In this document: positions 13,347-24,014 of the stretch, piece after piece
How the letters are laid out: each line of letters starts with the position of its first letter
Numbering within the stretch: the first letter of the stretch is position 1
From: Corynebacterium sp. TAE3-ERU12
GTDB taxonomy: Bacteria > Actinomycetota > Actinomycetes > Mycobacteriales > Mycobacteriaceae
NCBI RefSeq assembly: GCF_019209905.1
Contig: NZ_JAHUTM010000001.1
Location: 930,001 to 994,000 of the forward strand
DNA: 64,000 bases
Direction of reading: 5' to 3'
Made by a program: the position numbers and the translations under genes
Notes under the pieces: model-generated
Seen by the model: the letters and a program-made list of their open reading frames with translations, nothing else
Told to the model about the DNA's origin: nothing
Database searches by the model: none

Positions 13347-13996
13347 ATAAGGTTGGCTTTTTCAGAGAGCAACCTGGCCTGAGACATCGACTTCACCGGG
13401 CTCAGGGTGATGAGCACCCCTTCTTTACAGGCAAAAACCACGCCGCCTTGGGCGAATACAAAGAAACCCGACGGGCCTTCCTGCTTGAGCACAGTCAGGT
13501 TGCTCATCTGCTTATTCGGATCCAGCAAACGCTTCGACTGCCAGGCCGAGACCATCTCGTAGGCGTTATTGACCTTGGCCGGCAGGGTGCGCGCGGCATG
13601 GTCATTCGTGAAGGTGATGCTGCCATCGGCCAGCGGGCCCTCATCGAGGCGGCAGGCGGTGGAGTCGTCATCCTGCAATAAATTAATGACGTTGACCGAC
13701 TGCGGATGGCAGGACGAAAAATCGACCATGTCCACCAACTCGTCGGGAAGCTCCTCGACTGTCTGATCCGTGGGGGCGTACTCACTGCGCGAATCGTGCA
13801 TAAGCACATACCCCGACACCGCCAGTACGGCTATGAGCAGTGCTGCGATGACAATAGGTGCTGCACTACGTGGCCGCGGGTGGGTTGCGGACTCGGCGGG
13901 ATCAGGCTCCAGCTCCTCACCGGGTACCCCAGAGCTGGGCCGCTCACCTGGCTGGTGGCGGTCCGGTTCGGGTGTGGTGAATCTCGACAGTGGCAT
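13343..13996 (-). CDS. Membrane-anchored hypothetical protein
   Basis: A 217-residue protein with a Pro/Glu-rich cytoplasmic N-terminus (1-44), a single TM helix (about 46-66, PIVIAALLIAVLAVSGYVL) and a ~150-residue extracytoplasmic domain with three cysteines. No known family is recognised. Its architecture and its last residues (SQARLLSEKANLI) resemble the protein at 16817-17413, which ends LAEAKKFAAAHGLI; the two look like diverged paralogues around pfkA. Start ATG 13996; a GAAAG lies ~10 nt upstream. Confidence 0.65.
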   Translation of the reverse strand: MPLSRFTTPEPDRHQPGERPSSGVPGEELEPDPAESATHPRPRSAAPIVIAALLIAVLAVSGYVLMHDSRSEYAPTDQTVEELPDELVDMVDFSSCHPQSVNVINLLQDDDSTACRLDEGPLADGSITFTNDHAARTLPAKVNNAYEMVSAWQSKRLLDPNKQMSNLTVLKQEGPSGFFVFAQGGVVFACKEGVLITLSPVKSMSQARLLSEKANLI

Positions 13997-14204
13997 GGCA
14001 CGTCTTTCTCATCGCAGGTTCTGGGAACTACGTGGCTGTTGTGACTATACCCAGTGGGGTAGTGCGAGTGCAGCCCGGGGGTCACGCAATAGAAACCGCT
14101 CTAGCTGGGAAAACCCTTCACTATTCCTGCTGTGTTGAGTTGTGCAACAGGCCGATACGCAGCTCATTGGGCGCAATCTGAATGCCCCGGCTACCCTGGT
14201 GCTC
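13997..14204. promoter_or_regulatory. pfkA promoter region, leaderless start
   Basis: 208 bp divergent spacer. TACCCT at 14192-14197 is exactly 7 nt before the pfkA ATG and is the likely -10 box of a leaderless transcript. Nothing else coding is visible. Confidence 0.55.
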
Positions 14205-15236
14205 ATGCGCATTGCGACCCTGACTTCCGGCGGCGACTGCCCCGGCCTTAACGCTGTTATCCGAGCCATCGTCCGCACCGCCTCATCCGAGTACGGTTCC
14301 ACCGTCGTGGGCTTCGAGGACGGGTGGATTGGCCTGATGGAGGACCGCAGGGTTCAGCTGTACGACGACGAACACATCGACCGCGTACTGCTGCGCGGCG
14401 GCACCATGCTGGGCACCGGTCGCGTCCACCCCGATATCCTCACCGCCAACCTGGACCGGATCAAGGAAAACCTTAACGACGCTGGCGTCGACGCCCTGAT
14501 CCCGATCGGTGGTGAAGGCACCCTCAAGGCAGGCAAGTGGCTCTCCGATAACGGCGTCCCCGTCGTCGGTGTGCCCAAGACCATCGATAATGACGTCAAC
14601 GGCACCGACTACACCTTCGGTTTCGATACCGCTGTGGCCGTTGCTACCGACGCCGTCGACCGGCTGCACACCACCGCCGAATCACACCAGCGCGTGATGA
14701 TTGTGGAGGTCATGGGCCGCCACGTGGGCTGGATCGCCCTGCACGCCGGTATGGCCGGCGGCGCGCACTACATCGTGATTCCCGAAGAAGCCTTCGATAT
14801 CAACGAGATCTGCAAGTCCATGGAACGCCGGTTCCAGATGGGGGAGAAGTACGGCATTATCGTCGTCGCCGAAGGTGCCACCCCGAAGGAAGGCACCATG
14901 GAATTTGAAGAAGGCGGCATCGACCAGTTCGGCCACCAGACCTTCAATAATGTCGGCCAGATGATCGGCAATGAGATCAAGTCCCGCACCGGCTATGACG
15001 TGCGCACTACGGTGCTCGGCCATATCCAGCGCGGCGGCACACCGACCGCTTATGACCGAGTACTAGCCACCCGCTACGGTGTGCACGCCACCCGGGCAGT
15101 TCATGAGGGGGATTACGGCACCATCGTTGCGCTGCGGGGAGAGAATATTACCCGCATCGATATCGACGATGCTGTCTCTGAACTTAAGGTTGTCCCGCCG
15201 GGCCGCTATCATGCCGCGCAGGCCCTCTTCGGCTAG
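14205..15236 (+). CDS. pfkA: 6-phosphofructokinase
   Basis: A 343-residue PFK that phosphorylates fructose-6-phosphate, the committed step of glycolysis. It starts with the family motif [21 protein letters not shown] at residues 102-105 gives Gly at the position equal to E. coli Gly104, and Lys125 in PKTIDND equals position 124. Gly/Lys at these positions is the ATP-dependent actinobacterial type; PPi-dependent enzymes have Asp/Lys. Catalytic TIDND (126-130) and the substrate motif MGRHVGW are present. ATG 14205 has TACCCT 7 nt upstream; an upstream extension of 21 codons in the same frame is judged non-coding. Confidence 0.96.
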   Translation: MRIATLTSGGDCPGLNAVIRAIVRTASSEYGSTVVGFEDGWIGLMEDRRVQLYDDEHIDRVLLRGGTMLGTGRVHPDILTANLDRIKENLNDAGVDALIPIGGEGTLKAGKWLSDNGVPVVGVPKTIDNDVNGTDYTFGFDTAVAVATDAVDRLHTTAESHQRVMIVEVMGRHVGWIALHAGMAGGAHYIVIPEEAFDINEICKSMERRFQMGEKYGIIVVAEGATPKEGTMEFEEGGIDQFGHQTFNNVGQMIGNEIKSRTGYDVRTTVLGHIQRGGTPTAYDRVLATRYGVHATRAVHEGDYGTIVALRGENITRIDIDDAVSELKVVPPGRYHAAQALFG

Positions 15237-15445
15237 GCCGAAACAGGGATCTATTAATGTAGATATGGCTGCATAATGAGCAGCCGCCCCGCCACCGCTA
15301 CACGGTGGGGACACCAACGCCGTCGGGTGCTGGTTTCTCATAGCCGGTACCCGCGCACAAAAGCTACCGGTCGGTACAGCGTTTGTAGTGTGCCATCTAG
15401 CGGTGCCCGCAGGAGCTGCGCTCCGGCCCGGAAAGGGAATTACGC

Positions 15446-16765
15446 ATGCTCAAAAGAGCATTGACCATTGCCATGGCCTTCGTTGGACTCATCATCGGCG
15501 CGGGCTTCGCATCCGGCCAGGAGACCTTGCAGTTCTTCTCCTCATTCGGCGCAGGAGGCCTCTGGGGAGCAGGTATCGCCGGCATTGTCATGATTGTCGC
15601 CGGTGCGGGACTGCTGCAGCTGGGCAGCTACTTCCGCGCCAATGAGCACACCCAGGTCCTTGACCGCGTCGCCATGCCGCTGACCGCTAAATTCCTGGAC
15701 GTATCGATCATGGTGACGCTGTTTTGTACCGGCTTCGTCATGTTCGCCGGTGCGGGCTCGAACCTAGAGCAGCAGTTCAACCTGCCGGTATGGGTGGGTG
15801 CAACACTCATGCTGGCCCTGGTGCTCGGCGCTGGTCTGCTCGATGTCGACGCCGTCGGCCGTGTTATCGGCGCCATCACCCCGTTCATCATCGTGTTCTT
15901 GGTGCTGGCCTCGGTATGGGCACTCATCCACACCGACTTAAGCCTCGCCGAAGCCGACGCCTACGCCAATGCTGAGCTGAGCTCTTCGCTGCCGAACTGG
16001 TGGATCTCCGCGCTGAACTACGTCGGACTGTGCATGATCATGGCCGTCTCCATGACCATTGTGATCGGCGGTAACCACTTCCTGCCGCGCTCGGCCGGCT
16101 ATGGCGGCCTGCTCGGCGGAATCATCTATGGCGCGCTGCTCACCCTGGCCGCAGCCGCCCTGCTGTTCTCCGCCCCCGACGTCGCCGATCAGGACCTGCC
16201 GATGCTGGCCCTGGTCGATGAGATCAACCCCACCCTGTCGATCGGTATGGCCGTGGTCATCTACATGATGATCTTCAACACCGCCATCGGCATGTTCTAC
16301 GCCCTCGGCAAGCGCATGACCGCCAACCGCCCGGAACGTTTCTACCCGCTGTTCGCCGTTGCCTGCGTCATCGGCTACGGCCTGTCCTTCATTGGCTTCA
16401 CCCAGCTCGTTGCCGTGGTCTACCCGGCACTGGGCTATATCGGCATCGCATTGATCGGTGTGCTCGTCTTCGGTTGGCTGCGTCAGCGCAGCGAGATTAT
16501 GGATGAGCACAAGCGCCGCGGCCGCATCCAGAAGCTGGCCCGGAAGAAGGCCGACCCGGACGAGGAGTTCACCAAGTCCGACCAGAAGAAGCTGGACGCT
16601 GCGGTGGCCGAATCCAATGTTGAGGACGATGAGATGCGTCAGGCAGCTGCCGACGATGTCGCCGCCGTCCTGGCTAAGGACGAGGATTCATCCTTCCAAG
16701 AAGGCGATGAGATCGTGCTCCACGATGAATCCACCACCGCTAAGGACACCCCGGAAGCACGGTAG
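15446..16765 (+). CDS. YkvI-family membrane transporter
   Basis: A 439-residue inner-membrane protein with about 10 TM helices in residues 1-345 and a charged cytoplasmic tail (~350-439, rich in Lys, Asp and Glu). The N-terminus (VGLIIGAGFASGQETLQFF) matches the first, broken helix of the LeuT/APC-fold family typified by YkvI. The substrate is unknown. GGAAAGG lies ~9 nt upstream of ATG 15446. The 209 bp after pfkA hold no gene and no obvious terminator, so read-through from pfkA is possible. Confidence 0.8.
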   Translation: MLKRALTIAMAFVGLIIGAGFASGQETLQFFSSFGAGGLWGAGIAGIVMIVAGAGLLQLGSYFRANEHTQVLDRVAMPLTAKFLDVSIMVTLFCTGFVMFAGAGSNLEQQFNLPVWVGATLMLALVLGAGLLDVDAVGRVIGAITPFIIVFLVLASVWALIHTDLSLAEADAYANAELSSSLPNWWISALNYVGLCMIMAVSMTIVIGGNHFLPRSAGYGGLLGGIIYGALLTLAAAALLFSAPDVADQDLPMLALVDEINPTLSIGMAVVIYMMIFNTAIGMFYALGKRMTANRPERFYPLFAVACVIGYGLSFIGFTQLVAVVYPALGYIGIALIGVLVFGWLRQRSEIMDEHKRRGRIQKLARKKADPDEEFTKSDQKKLDAAVAESNVEDDEMRQAAADDVAAVLAKDEDSSFQEGDEIVLHDESTTAKDTPEAR

Positions 16766-16798
16766 CCAGAAGGGGCTAAGCCCAAATCCGGATATTCC

Positions 16799-16841
16799 CG
16801 CCGCTGTGCACGCGCCTTAAATCAGGCCGTGCGCAGCGGCG
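16799..16841. terminator. Hairpin between convergent genes
   Basis: Arms CGCCGCTG (16799-16806) and CAGCGGCG (16834-16841) with further pairing inside. It overlaps the 3' end of the minus-strand gene and may serve both convergent transcripts. Confidence 0.5.
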
Positions 16842-17413
16842 AATTTCTTTGCCTCCGCCAGAGTGGGGAAGGGGCCATAACGCAGCACCGCATCATCAGT
16901 GCGGTCGTATAAGGTCCCGGCGGCACGCACATAACTCAGGTTGTGCTCGCCGTCGGCGGAGGAGCCCACCTCCGCCAGCGGGGCGTCCTCGCCGGTGCGG
17001 CGAACGGCGTCGGCAAGCTCCGGATCGGCGAAAAGGGTCACCAACGTGCCGCCCTCGGGGTCATCGAATAGCAGGCAGGACATCGACGGCACCGCTTGTT
17101 CCAGACCAAGCCCGGCCGGATTTTCCGAGCCCCGGACGCAGCCCTCAGCCACCCAGTAGCTATTCAGCGACTCTGGTAGCCGGTCGCGTACCGCCTCAGC
17201 CGACACTTCCGCGCCGTGCCCCTTGGCCCCCTGGAAGTGCTTCCACAACCCAACCCCACCAGCAATGAGCGCAATCACCACAATGATGGCGATGACTAAC
17301 CAGATCATGCGCCGCGAGGAGCCGGCCTCGTTGGGCTGGGCACTACTGCGCGAAGCAGTCACCGGGTCAACGGTGGGCTGGTCGTCAGGCTGTGGGGTTG
17401 CGGGTGTGGACAC
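16817..17413 (-). CDS. Membrane-anchored hypothetical protein (paralogue-like to 13343-13996)
   Basis: A 198-residue protein: Pro/Thr-rich N-terminus (1-36), one TM helix (about 39-60, MIWLVIAIIVVIALIAGGVG), then an extracytoplasmic domain with two cysteines (EGCVRGSEN and MSCLLFDD) that could form a disulphide. GTG 17413 is chosen because AGGAGG lies 7 nt upstream on the minus strand; the frame is open ~46 codons further but that part has no ribosome site. Function unknown. Layout and C-terminus resemble the gene at 13343-13996. Confidence 0.7.
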   Translation of the reverse strand: MSTPATPQPDDQPTVDPVTASRSSAQPNEAGSSRRMIWLVIAIIVVIALIAGGVGLWKHFQGAKGHGAEVSAEAVRDRLPESLNSYWVAEGCVRGSENPAGLGLEQAVPSMSCLLFDDPEGGTLVTLFADPELADAVRRTGEDAPLAEVGSSADGEHNLSYVRAAGTLYDRTDDAVLRYGPFPTLAEAKKFAAAHGLI

Positions 17414-17549
17414 GTAGGACCTCCTGGGGCGAACACGCGCGGGGTCACCTGGGGTAACTGCGGTGCGATGAACAGCAATGGCATAACGATAACCCGTCCC
17501 GGTGCGACCTTCGGCGCGGCGCCAGCAACCCGCTAGTACGATGTCGACC

Positions 17550-19064
17550 ATGACCGCCGCTTATGCAGATGATCTGATGGACTACGACGAGGTGCTCACC
17601 CGATTCGACCCGGTAATGGGTATGGAAGTGCACGTGGAGCTCGCCACGAAGACGAAGATGTTCTCCTCGTCCTCGGCCGATTTTGGCGCCGAGCCGAATA
17701 GCCACGTCGACCCCTGCTCGCTGGGCTTGCCCGGTGCGCTACCTGTGGTGAACCGCATCGGTGTGGAATGGGCTATCAAGATCGGCCTGGCGCTGAACTG
17801 CAAGATCGCCGAGTCGTCCCGCTTCGCCCGGAAGAACTACTTCTACCCGGACCAGCCGAAGAATTACCAGATCTCCCAGTACGACGAACCGATCGCCTAT
17901 GACGGCTACCTCGACGTGGTGCTCGACGACGGCACCGAATGGCGCGTTGAGATTGAGCGCGCCCATATGGAGGAAGACACCGGCAAACTCACCCACCTCG
18001 GCGGCGCTACCGGCCGCATTCATGGCGCAACGCGCTCCTTGGTGGACTGCAATCGCGCCGGTGTGCCGCTGATCGAGATCGTCACCAAACCCATCGAAGG
18101 CGCTGGTGCGCGTGCCCCCGAGGTCGCCCGCGCCTATGTTGCCGCGCTGCGTGACCTGGTGAAGGCCCTGGGTGTCTCCGATGCCCGCATGGACCAGGGT
18201 TCGATGCGTGTGGACTCCAACCTGTCGCTGCGCCCGGTGGGCCAGGATGAGTTCGGTACCCGCACCGAGACGAAGAATATTAACTCCCTGAAGTCCGTGG
18301 AGCAGGCGGTGCGCTACGAGATGCAGCGCCAGGCCCAGGTGCTTACCGACGGTGGCTCCATCCGCCAGGAAACCCGCCACTACCAGGAGACCGACGGGTC
18401 AACCTCGGCCGGCCGAATCAAGGAAACCGCCGAGGACTACCGCTACTTCAACGACCCCGACCTGCCCCCGGTACTGGCCCCGGCCGAATGGGTCGAAGAA
18501 ATCCGGGCCACCCTGCCGGAGTTGCCCTGGGTGCGCCGCGCCCGGATTCAGGCCGAGTGGGGTTTGAAGGATGAGGAAATGCGCGACCTTGTCAATGCCG
18601 GTGCGCTCGACCTCATTATCGACACCGTGGAGGCAGGTGCCACACCTGATGAGGCCCGCTCCTGGTGGGTTGCCTACCTCTCCCAGCAGGCCAATGAGCG
18701 TGGTTGCGAACTGGCTGAACTGGAGATCACCCCGGCCCAGGTGGCTCGCGTAATCGAGCTGATTAAGGAAGGCAAGCTCACCAATAAGCTCGCCCGTAAG
18801 GCCGTCGACGGTGTGCTCGCCGGCGAAGGTGATGTCGATCAGGTTGTTGCGGATCGTGGTCTTGAGGTGGTGCGTGACGACGGGGCGATCACCCAGGCCG
18901 TGCAGGACGCACTGGACAATAACCCCGATATTGTCGCCAAGATTAAGGACGGCAAAACCAAGGCCGGCGGCGCCATTGTCGGCCAGGTGATGAAGGCCAC
19001 CCGCGGCAAGGCCGACCCGGCGCAGGTCAACAAGCTCATCGGTGAACTGGTCGCCAAGATGTAG
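17550..19064 (+). CDS. gatB: Asp-tRNA(Asn)/Glu-tRNA(Gln) amidotransferase subunit B
   Basis: A 504-residue GatB that activates Glu-tRNA(Gln) or Asp-tRNA(Asn) and transfers ammonia from GatA. Seen: [16 protein letters not shown] near the N-terminus, the LPGALPVVN and [17 protein letters not shown] motifs of the kinase domain, and a C-terminal YqeY-like tail (about 380-504). ATG 17550 is preferred over ATG 17541: TACGAT at 17537-17542 lies 7 nt upstream of 17550 and overlaps 17541. Its stop abuts the stop of the convergent lipoprotein gene with no space for a terminator. Confidence 0.96.
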   Translation: MTAAYADDLMDYDEVLTRFDPVMGMEVHVELATKTKMFSSSSADFGAEPNSHVDPCSLGLPGALPVVNRIGVEWAIKIGLALNCKIAESSRFARKNYFYPDQPKNYQISQYDEPIAYDGYLDVVLDDGTEWRVEIERAHMEEDTGKLTHLGGATGRIHGATRSLVDCNRAGVPLIEIVTKPIEGAGARAPEVARAYVAALRDLVKALGVSDARMDQGSMRVDSNLSLRPVGQDEFGTRTETKNINSLKSVEQAVRYEMQRQAQVLTDGGSIRQETRHYQETDGSTSAGRIKETAEDYRYFNDPDLPPVLAPAEWVEEIRATLPELPWVRRARIQAEWGLKDEEMRDLVNAGALDLIIDTVEAGATPDEARSWWVAYLSQQANERGCELAELEITPAQVARVIELIKEGKLTNKLARKAVDGVLAGEGDVDQVVADRGLEVVRDDGAITQAVQDALDNNPDIVAKIKDGKTKAGGAIVGQVMKATRGKADPAQVNKLIGELVAKM

Positions 19065-20087
19065 CTAGACCGGGGAAGCCCCGCCGGCGCCGTCGGACGG
19101 AATCCGCACGATTCGGTCATCGGCGGCGCCGCCGGTGCCCATCCGGCGATTAATGGTGCCGCCCCAGATCTCTACGCCATCGGGGCCAGGCACTGCCGCC
19201 AGTGCTTCAATATGGCCAAACTGGCCGTCTACCAGCACCTCCGGTGCGCCCTTGGTGGTCCACGAACTGAACTCATCGGCGCCATCGAGCTGTAACTCAA
19301 TGGCGACGACCTGCTGCGCCCCAGGGACCGCAACAATAAGCGTCTTATTAACCACCACGCAGCCGCCGATGGAGTTATCGAAACTGACCCCAGTGACCGG
19401 GCTGAGTAAGAACCCATCCCACTGCGAAATCAGTGGCACCCCCTCGAGCATGGTGCTCAATAGCGTCGGCGGGCCAGCTTCCTGGGTGCACGCAGAAATG
19501 AGCTCAATGCGTTCATCATCGCTGAATAACGGCTCCGGTTCAGCACCCGGTCGCTTCGGTGCAGTGAGCACCGCAGGCTCGCGCAACGTATCGAGATCAC
19601 GCCAGTCGACCCGGTTATTCGGCAATACGGTCAGCCGGCGCACCTGCCCGCTTTCCATCAGCACAAAAACCTGACCGTCTTCGAACACCGTGGGGGAAGC
19701 CACCAGCTGGCGTACCGGGCCGCCAGCGTCGGTAAGCACAGTGGGCTGCAATCCAGGCCGGATATCCCACACGGCGCCGTCCTCAGTAGCAGCGAGACCA
19801 CGGGACATATCAATGCCCACCAGCGCTGTCACCGTCGGCAAGCACGCAGCCAACGTGGTGTCATCGACGGCGCACGGGTCACCAGAACTATCCTGCTTGC
19901 CGCTGTGGGACTTACCGGCCCCAGGAGCGCCATCAGGGGTGGCCTTCGGCATTTTCGCCGGCGGCATCTGCTCAGTCTGGTCACTAAACGGAGCCTGCGC
20001 GGCCGGATCAAATGAGCACCCGGACAGCACCAACGCGGCGGTGAGTGCCGCCGCGGCGCGGCGCAGTGGGGTGCGGGGGATAGTCAC
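19065..20087 (-). CDS. Lipoprotein, PQQ-type sugar dehydrogenase-like (LppZ-like)
   Basis: A 340-residue secreted lipoprotein: signal peptide with Arg residues (RTPLRRAAAALTAALVL) and lipobox LSGC (Cys about residue 24). The rest is a beta-rich domain with short repeats such as VWDIRPG, HIEALAAVPGPDGVEIW and DRIVRIP, compatible with the soluble glucose/sorbosone-dehydrogenase propeller of mycobacterial LppZ, which also lies near gatB. Catalytic residues cannot be verified. GTG 20087 has TATCCT on the minus strand 7 nt upstream, so leaderless; a longer open frame upstream is rejected because it crosses that promoter and would lose the signal peptide. Confidence 0.7.
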   Translation of the reverse strand: MTIPRTPLRRAAAALTAALVLSGCSFDPAAQAPFSDQTEQMPPAKMPKATPDGAPGAGKSHSGKQDSSGDPCAVDDTTLAACLPTVTALVGIDMSRGLAATEDGAVWDIRPGLQPTVLTDAGGPVRQLVASPTVFEDGQVFVLMESGQVRRLTVLPNNRVDWRDLDTLREPAVLTAPKRPGAEPEPLFSDDERIELISACTQEAGPPTLLSTMLEGVPLISQWDGFLLSPVTGVSFDNSIGGCVVVNKTLIVAVPGAQQVVAIELQLDGADEFSSWTTKGAPEVLVDGQFGHIEALAAVPGPDGVEIWGGTINRRMGTGGAADDRIVRIPSDGAGGASPV

Positions 20088-20169
20088 GTGACCAAGGATA
20101 GGGAAAATAAATCCAAAACACGGCCCCGCCGACTGTTGAATGGGGGTAACTAAACCTAGGGTGGAGGTC

Positions 20170-21099
20170 GTGACTGATAAAAAGAACCCGGACGACCACA
20201 AAATCGATGACCTTTCCGACGGTCTGCACGACGATAACTTCGACGTGCCCACCTACCAGGAAAACGCCCAGGCAGATACCGCCAAGGTGCCCGCAGCCGA
20301 CAACCAGCCGGACGCATACGCCAACGCGGGCCGCGCACAGCCGCAGGTGATCCAGCCCAACGACGATACGGCCGCGGCGAATGCGGAAACCGCTCAGTTC
20401 CGCCCCGCCGAGACCAGCCAGACCGCTGGCAACCCCATGTTCGCCGACAACGCCACCGCCTCCGGCGCCGCTGTGGCCGCCGACGAGGACTACAACCGCG
20501 ATGAGGAAGACGACGACGAGGTCGAAACCCGCCGCGGCACACTCGACCTAGGCCTGCTGGTGCTGCGCCTCGTTGTGGGCGGCATGTTGCTGCTACACGG
20601 ACTGAGCACCTTCTTTGGGTTCTCCGGCGCCGCTGGTGTTGGCCAGCTGGAAAATGATTACGCCCAGGCTGGCTGGAATATGCCGGGCCTGGTCGCCGTA
20701 CTTGAACCGACCCTGCAGGTTATTGCCGGCGCTCTGCTGGTGCTGGGCCTGGCCACCCCGCTGGGTGCTGCCCTGGCCATCGTCGTGTCCGCCTTCTCCA
20801 CGATGGCTGATGTGGCGCTGAACTCTTCTGGCTGGGATATTATCTCCGCCGAAGGTTCCGGCTACATGCAGCTGTTCCTGCTGCTCACCGGTGCCTCCCT
20901 GGCGCTGCAGTTCACCGGTCCGGGCCGTTACGGCCTCGACGTTGCCCGTGGCTGGGCACGCCGTCCGCTGGTGAGCTCCTGGCTGTTCGCCCTGATTGCG
21001 ATCGCCGCTGCGGTGGCCATCTGGTTCTTCGTTACCGGTAGCTTGCCGTTCGTCGGCTCCAGCACCGTTGACGTGCCGGTGGACTCCCCGCTGAATTAG
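20170..21099 (+). CDS. DoxX-family membrane protein
   Basis: A 309-residue protein. The first ~130 residues are acidic and disordered (repeats of Asp, Glu, Ala, Gln). The second half is a DoxX domain: TM1 LGLLVLRLVVGGMLLLHG, then three more helices, with PTLQVIAGALLVLGLATPLGAA typical of the family, and a final helix near 277-297. In mycobacteria the DoxX protein of this neighbourhood takes part in a membrane redox complex with superoxide dismutase and a thiol oxidoreductase (established for M. tuberculosis; transfer here is inference). GTG 20170 has TAGGGT exactly 7 nt upstream; GTG 20161 and ATG 20140 are in frame alternatives. Confidence 0.85.
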   Translation: MTDKKNPDDHKIDDLSDGLHDDNFDVPTYQENAQADTAKVPAADNQPDAYANAGRAQPQVIQPNDDTAAANAETAQFRPAETSQTAGNPMFADNATASGAAVAADEDYNRDEEDDDEVETRRGTLDLGLLVLRLVVGGMLLLHGLSTFFGFSGAAGVGQLENDYAQAGWNMPGLVAVLEPTLQVIAGALLVLGLATPLGAALAIVVSAFSTMADVALNSSGWDIISAEGSGYMQLFLLLTGASLALQFTGPGRYGLDVARGWARRPLVSSWLFALIAIAAAVAIWFFVTGSLPFVGSSTVDVPVDSPLN

Positions 21100-21140
21100 T
21101 AGTCACCCCGCGCACACAGTGCGCTGGTGGTTGCGCGTAT

Positions 21141-21172
21141 GCCGCCCGTATGCCAGTAGGTATGCGGGCGGC
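21141..21172 (+). terminator. Terminator downstream of doxX-like gene
   Basis: GCCGCCCG (21141-21148) pairs with CGGGCGGC (21165-21172); the inner ATGCC/GGTAT pairs extend the stem around an AGTA loop. Confidence 0.65.
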
Positions 21173-21247
21173 GTCGTGTATCTAGGATAAACGGGGTGGG
21201 GTATGGCACACTAAGGCCGCACTATCCCCGAGGAAAATAGAGACAAT

Positions 21248-22045
21248 TTGCTGATGTGGAAGCCACCTGTACGCACTTTTATTGTTGCGCTCACTGTCTT
21301 CGGCTGCGCCCTTACCGGCGCCATTACACCAGCACCAGCCCGGGCAGTGCCGCTGCCGAACCTGGATCAGGCCGGCAATCTTCGCGCCCCCGCGCAGACC
21401 CAGATCACGGTGGCCTATTTTCCAGCGGGGCTGCGCGTAGGCACCGCGAACCAGCACGAGCCGCGCCCGGGTTTGTCGATGGTCAAGCTCTATATTGGCC
21501 ACTACATTGTGCGTGAAGGCAATGCCCTGGATATTCCGGCTGTGCGTCAGATGATTCGCGCCTCCGATGACCAGATCGCCACCCGCCTGTATAAGAAGTA
21601 CCCGCAGTCCATTAAGCGCATTGCTGAGGACTACGGGCTGAGCGACACCAAGGCCGGTGCCTCGTGGGGAGTCTCCCGCACCTCGTCTTATGACCTGGTG
21701 ACCTTTTTGCTGCGCCTGCAGTTAGAAGATCCCGCCGGTCCGGTGCTTGACGCGATGCGCAACCCCTACCCGGTGGCTGCGGACGGGTACCCGCAGAATT
21801 TCGGTACCGCCACTTTGCCTGGGGTAACCGGCACGAAACTGGGCTGGTCTAATGACCGGGTTTCGCATCACGCCTCGGCGTCGATCGGCCCGGGTTTTGT
21901 TGTCGCCGCCGAAACTCGGGGCACCCGCGAGGCGCACACTAATGATGTGCGCAACGCGTTTATCACTATCGACTCGGTGTCCGGTTCGGCGCCGATCCCG
22001 CAGTTGCCGGGATCGGCTGAGGTGCCGATCCCGGGACTGGGCTAG
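21248..22045 (+). CDS. Secreted serine hydrolase, beta-lactamase/PBP-like fold
   Basis: A 265-residue exported protein with a signal peptide (residues ~8-33, ending ARA). A Ser-x-x-Lys motif ([11 protein letters not shown], about residue 77) is the nucleophile pair of penicillin-binding proteins and class A beta-lactamases, and VTGTKLGW near residue 200 could be the KTG-like motif. It may act in cell-wall turnover or be a degenerate hydrolase; a genuine SDN-type motif is not evident. The start is TTG 21248, with GAGGAAA ~11 nt upstream, or ATG 21254. It overlaps the stop of ilvD by 4 nt in convergent orientation. Confidence 0.7.
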   Translation: MLMWKPPVRTFIVALTVFGCALTGAITPAPARAVPLPNLDQAGNLRAPAQTQITVAYFPAGLRVGTANQHEPRPGLSMVKLYIGHYIVREGNALDIPAVRQMIRASDDQIATRLYKKYPQSIKRIAEDYGLSDTKAGASWGVSRTSSYDLVTFLLRLQLEDPAGPVLDAMRNPYPVAADGYPQNFGTATLPGVTGTKLGWSNDRVSHHASASIGPGFVVAAETRGTREAHTNDVRNAFITIDSVSGSAPIPQLPGSAEVPIPGLG

Positions 22046-23886
22046 TCGACGATCCGGACAGCGCCCTTATCCGCAGATGAGGCCATCTTCGCGTATGCCC
22101 GCAGGGCCTTCGTTACCCGACGCGGGCGCTTGGTGTGCGGAGTAAACGGGTGCTCGCGGGCGAGCTCTTCGGCGCGGCGGCGCTCTAGTTCCTCATCGGA
22201 AACCTGCAGTTCCAGCTTGCGCTCACCGACGTCGATATAGACCGGGTCGCCATCGCGGACCAGGCCAATGGCGCCACCGGCGGCGGCTTCGGGGGAGACG
22301 TGACCAATGGAAAGGCCAGAGGAACCGCCGGAGAACCGGCCATCGGTGACCAAGGCGCATACCGGGCCGAGGCCAGAGCCCTTAATGAACGCGGTGGGGT
22401 GCAGCATTTCCTGCATACCGGGCCCGCCAGCGGGGCCTTCGTAGAGCACGAACAGAACCTCACCGGGCTGTAGCTTTTTCTTCAGAATCGCCGAGACAGC
22501 CTGCTCTTGGCTTTCCACCACACGGGCGGTGCCTTCGAAGTGGAACTGTTCCTCGCTGATTCCGGCGGTCTTCAAAATCGCGCCATCGCGGGCAATATTG
22601 CCGCGCAGCACACATAGTCCGCCTTCGGCGGTGTAGGCATGCTCAATATCGCGGATACAGCCCTCGGCGGCGTCGGTATCCAGGCTTTCCCACCGGTTGT
22701 GGGTGGAGAACGGCTCGGTGGTGCGCACGCCACCAGGGGCGGCGTAGAACAGCTCGGAGGCTTCCGCGCAGGCCGAGCCGCCGCGGATATCCCACTTTTC
22801 GAGATGCTCGATAAGGCTGGGGGAGTGCACCGAATGCACGGATTCATTGAGCAGGCCGCCGCGGTGCAGTTCACCGAGGATAGCGGGGATACCGCCGGCG
22901 CGGTGGACGTGCTCCATGTAGTAATCGGAGTTCGGCGCGACCTTGGATAGACATGGCACACCACGGGAGATGCGGTCGATGTCTTGCAAGTCGAAGTCGA
23001 CTTCGCCTTCCTGTGCGGCGGCGAGGATATGCAGCACCGTGTTGGTGGAGCCGCCCATAGCCACATCGAGGGCCATTGCATTTTCGAAGGCCTCGCGGGT
23101 GGCGATATTGCGCGGCAGGACCGAGTCGTCACCGTCGTCGTAGTGTCGCTTGGCGATATCGACGATCAGTTTGCCGGCGCGGGTGAACAGGTCCCGGCGG
23201 GCATAGTGGGTGGCCAGGGTGGAACCATTGCCCGGCAGCGACAGGCCGAGGGCCTCGGTGAGGCAGTTCATCGAGTTTGCGGTGAACATGCCGGAGCAGG
23301 AACCGCAGGTGGGGCAGGCGGAGCGCTCAATATCGAGCAGCTGGTTATTGTTGACGCGGTCGTTGGCGGAGGCCGAAATGGCCGAAACCAGGTCGGAACC
23401 GGCTTTGACGACGCCGTCGACGACGACGGAAGAACCTGATTCCATCGGGCCGCCGGAGACGAAGACCACCGGGATATTTAGCCGCATGGCCGCGTTGAGC
23501 ATGCCCGGGGTGATCTTGTCGCAGTTGGAGATACACACCAGGGCGTCGGCGGTATGGGCGTTGACCATGTATTCGACAGAGTCAGCGATGATCTCACGGG
23601 AGGGCAGTGAGTAGAGCATGCCGTCGTGGCCCATGGCGATGCCGTCGTCGACGGCGATGGTGTTGAATTCGCGGGCGATGCCCCCGGCTTCGGCGACGGC
23701 TTCGGCGACGATATCGCCGACATTTTTCAGGTGCACGTGGCCGGGGACGAATTGGGTATAGGAATTCGCGATGGCGATGATCGGTTTGCCGAAGTCATCG
23801 TCGGTCATACCAGTAGCGCGCCATAGTGAACGCGCACCGGCGGCATTGCGCCCAGAGGTGGTGACTTTGGAACGAAGGGGAATCAT
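22042..23886 (-). CDS. ilvD: Dihydroxy-acid dehydratase
   Basis: A 614-residue Fe-S dehydratase, the third common step of valine, isoleucine and leucine synthesis. Cluster ligands are visible in [12 protein letters not shown] (about residue 115-126) and [17 protein letters not shown] (about 183-199). The length matches the C. glutamicum enzyme. ATG 23886 ([12 protein letters not shown]) is taken as start because homologues begin there; a ~20-codon upstream extension is open. Only a weak GAAAG site lies 6 nt upstream. The gene is transcribed away from the PH-domain gene 128 bp upstream on the same strand. Confidence 0.97.
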   Translation of the reverse strand: MIPLRSKVTTSGRNAAGARSLWRATGMTDDDFGKPIIAIANSYTQFVPGHVHLKNVGDIVAEAVAEAGGIAREFNTIAVDDGIAMGHDGMLYSLPSREIIADSVEYMVNAHTADALVCISNCDKITPGMLNAAMRLNIPVVFVSGGPMESGSSVVVDGVVKAGSDLVSAISASANDRVNNNQLLDIERSACPTCGSCSGMFTANSMNCLTEALGLSLPGNGSTLATHYARRDLFTRAGKLIVDIAKRHYDDGDDSVLPRNIATREAFENAMALDVAMGGSTNTVLHILAAAQEGEVDFDLQDIDRISRGVPCLSKVAPNSDYYMEHVHRAGGIPAILGELHRGGLLNESVHSVHSPSLIEHLEKWDIRGGSACAEASELFYAAPGGVRTTEPFSTHNRWESLDTDAAEGCIRDIEHAYTAEGGLCVLRGNIARDGAILKTAGISEEQFHFEGTARVVESQEQAVSAILKKKLQPGEVLFVLYEGPAGGPGMQEMLHPTAFIKGSGLGPVCALVTDGRFSGGSSGLSIGHVSPEAAAGGAIGLVRDGDPVYIDVGERKLELQVSDEELERRRAEELAREHPFTPHTKRPRRVTKALRAYAKMASSADKGAVRIVD

Positions 23887-24014
23887 GGGTGGCTTTCGTT
23901 GTGCGTTCGTGCGTGCTTTCACTGGCTCAGTGGAGCATTGCAGCACTATACCGTGAATCCCACTTGATGGGCGAACGTGTCCACATTGTGGGATGGGGCT
24001 GGTGGTGGGTAGTG

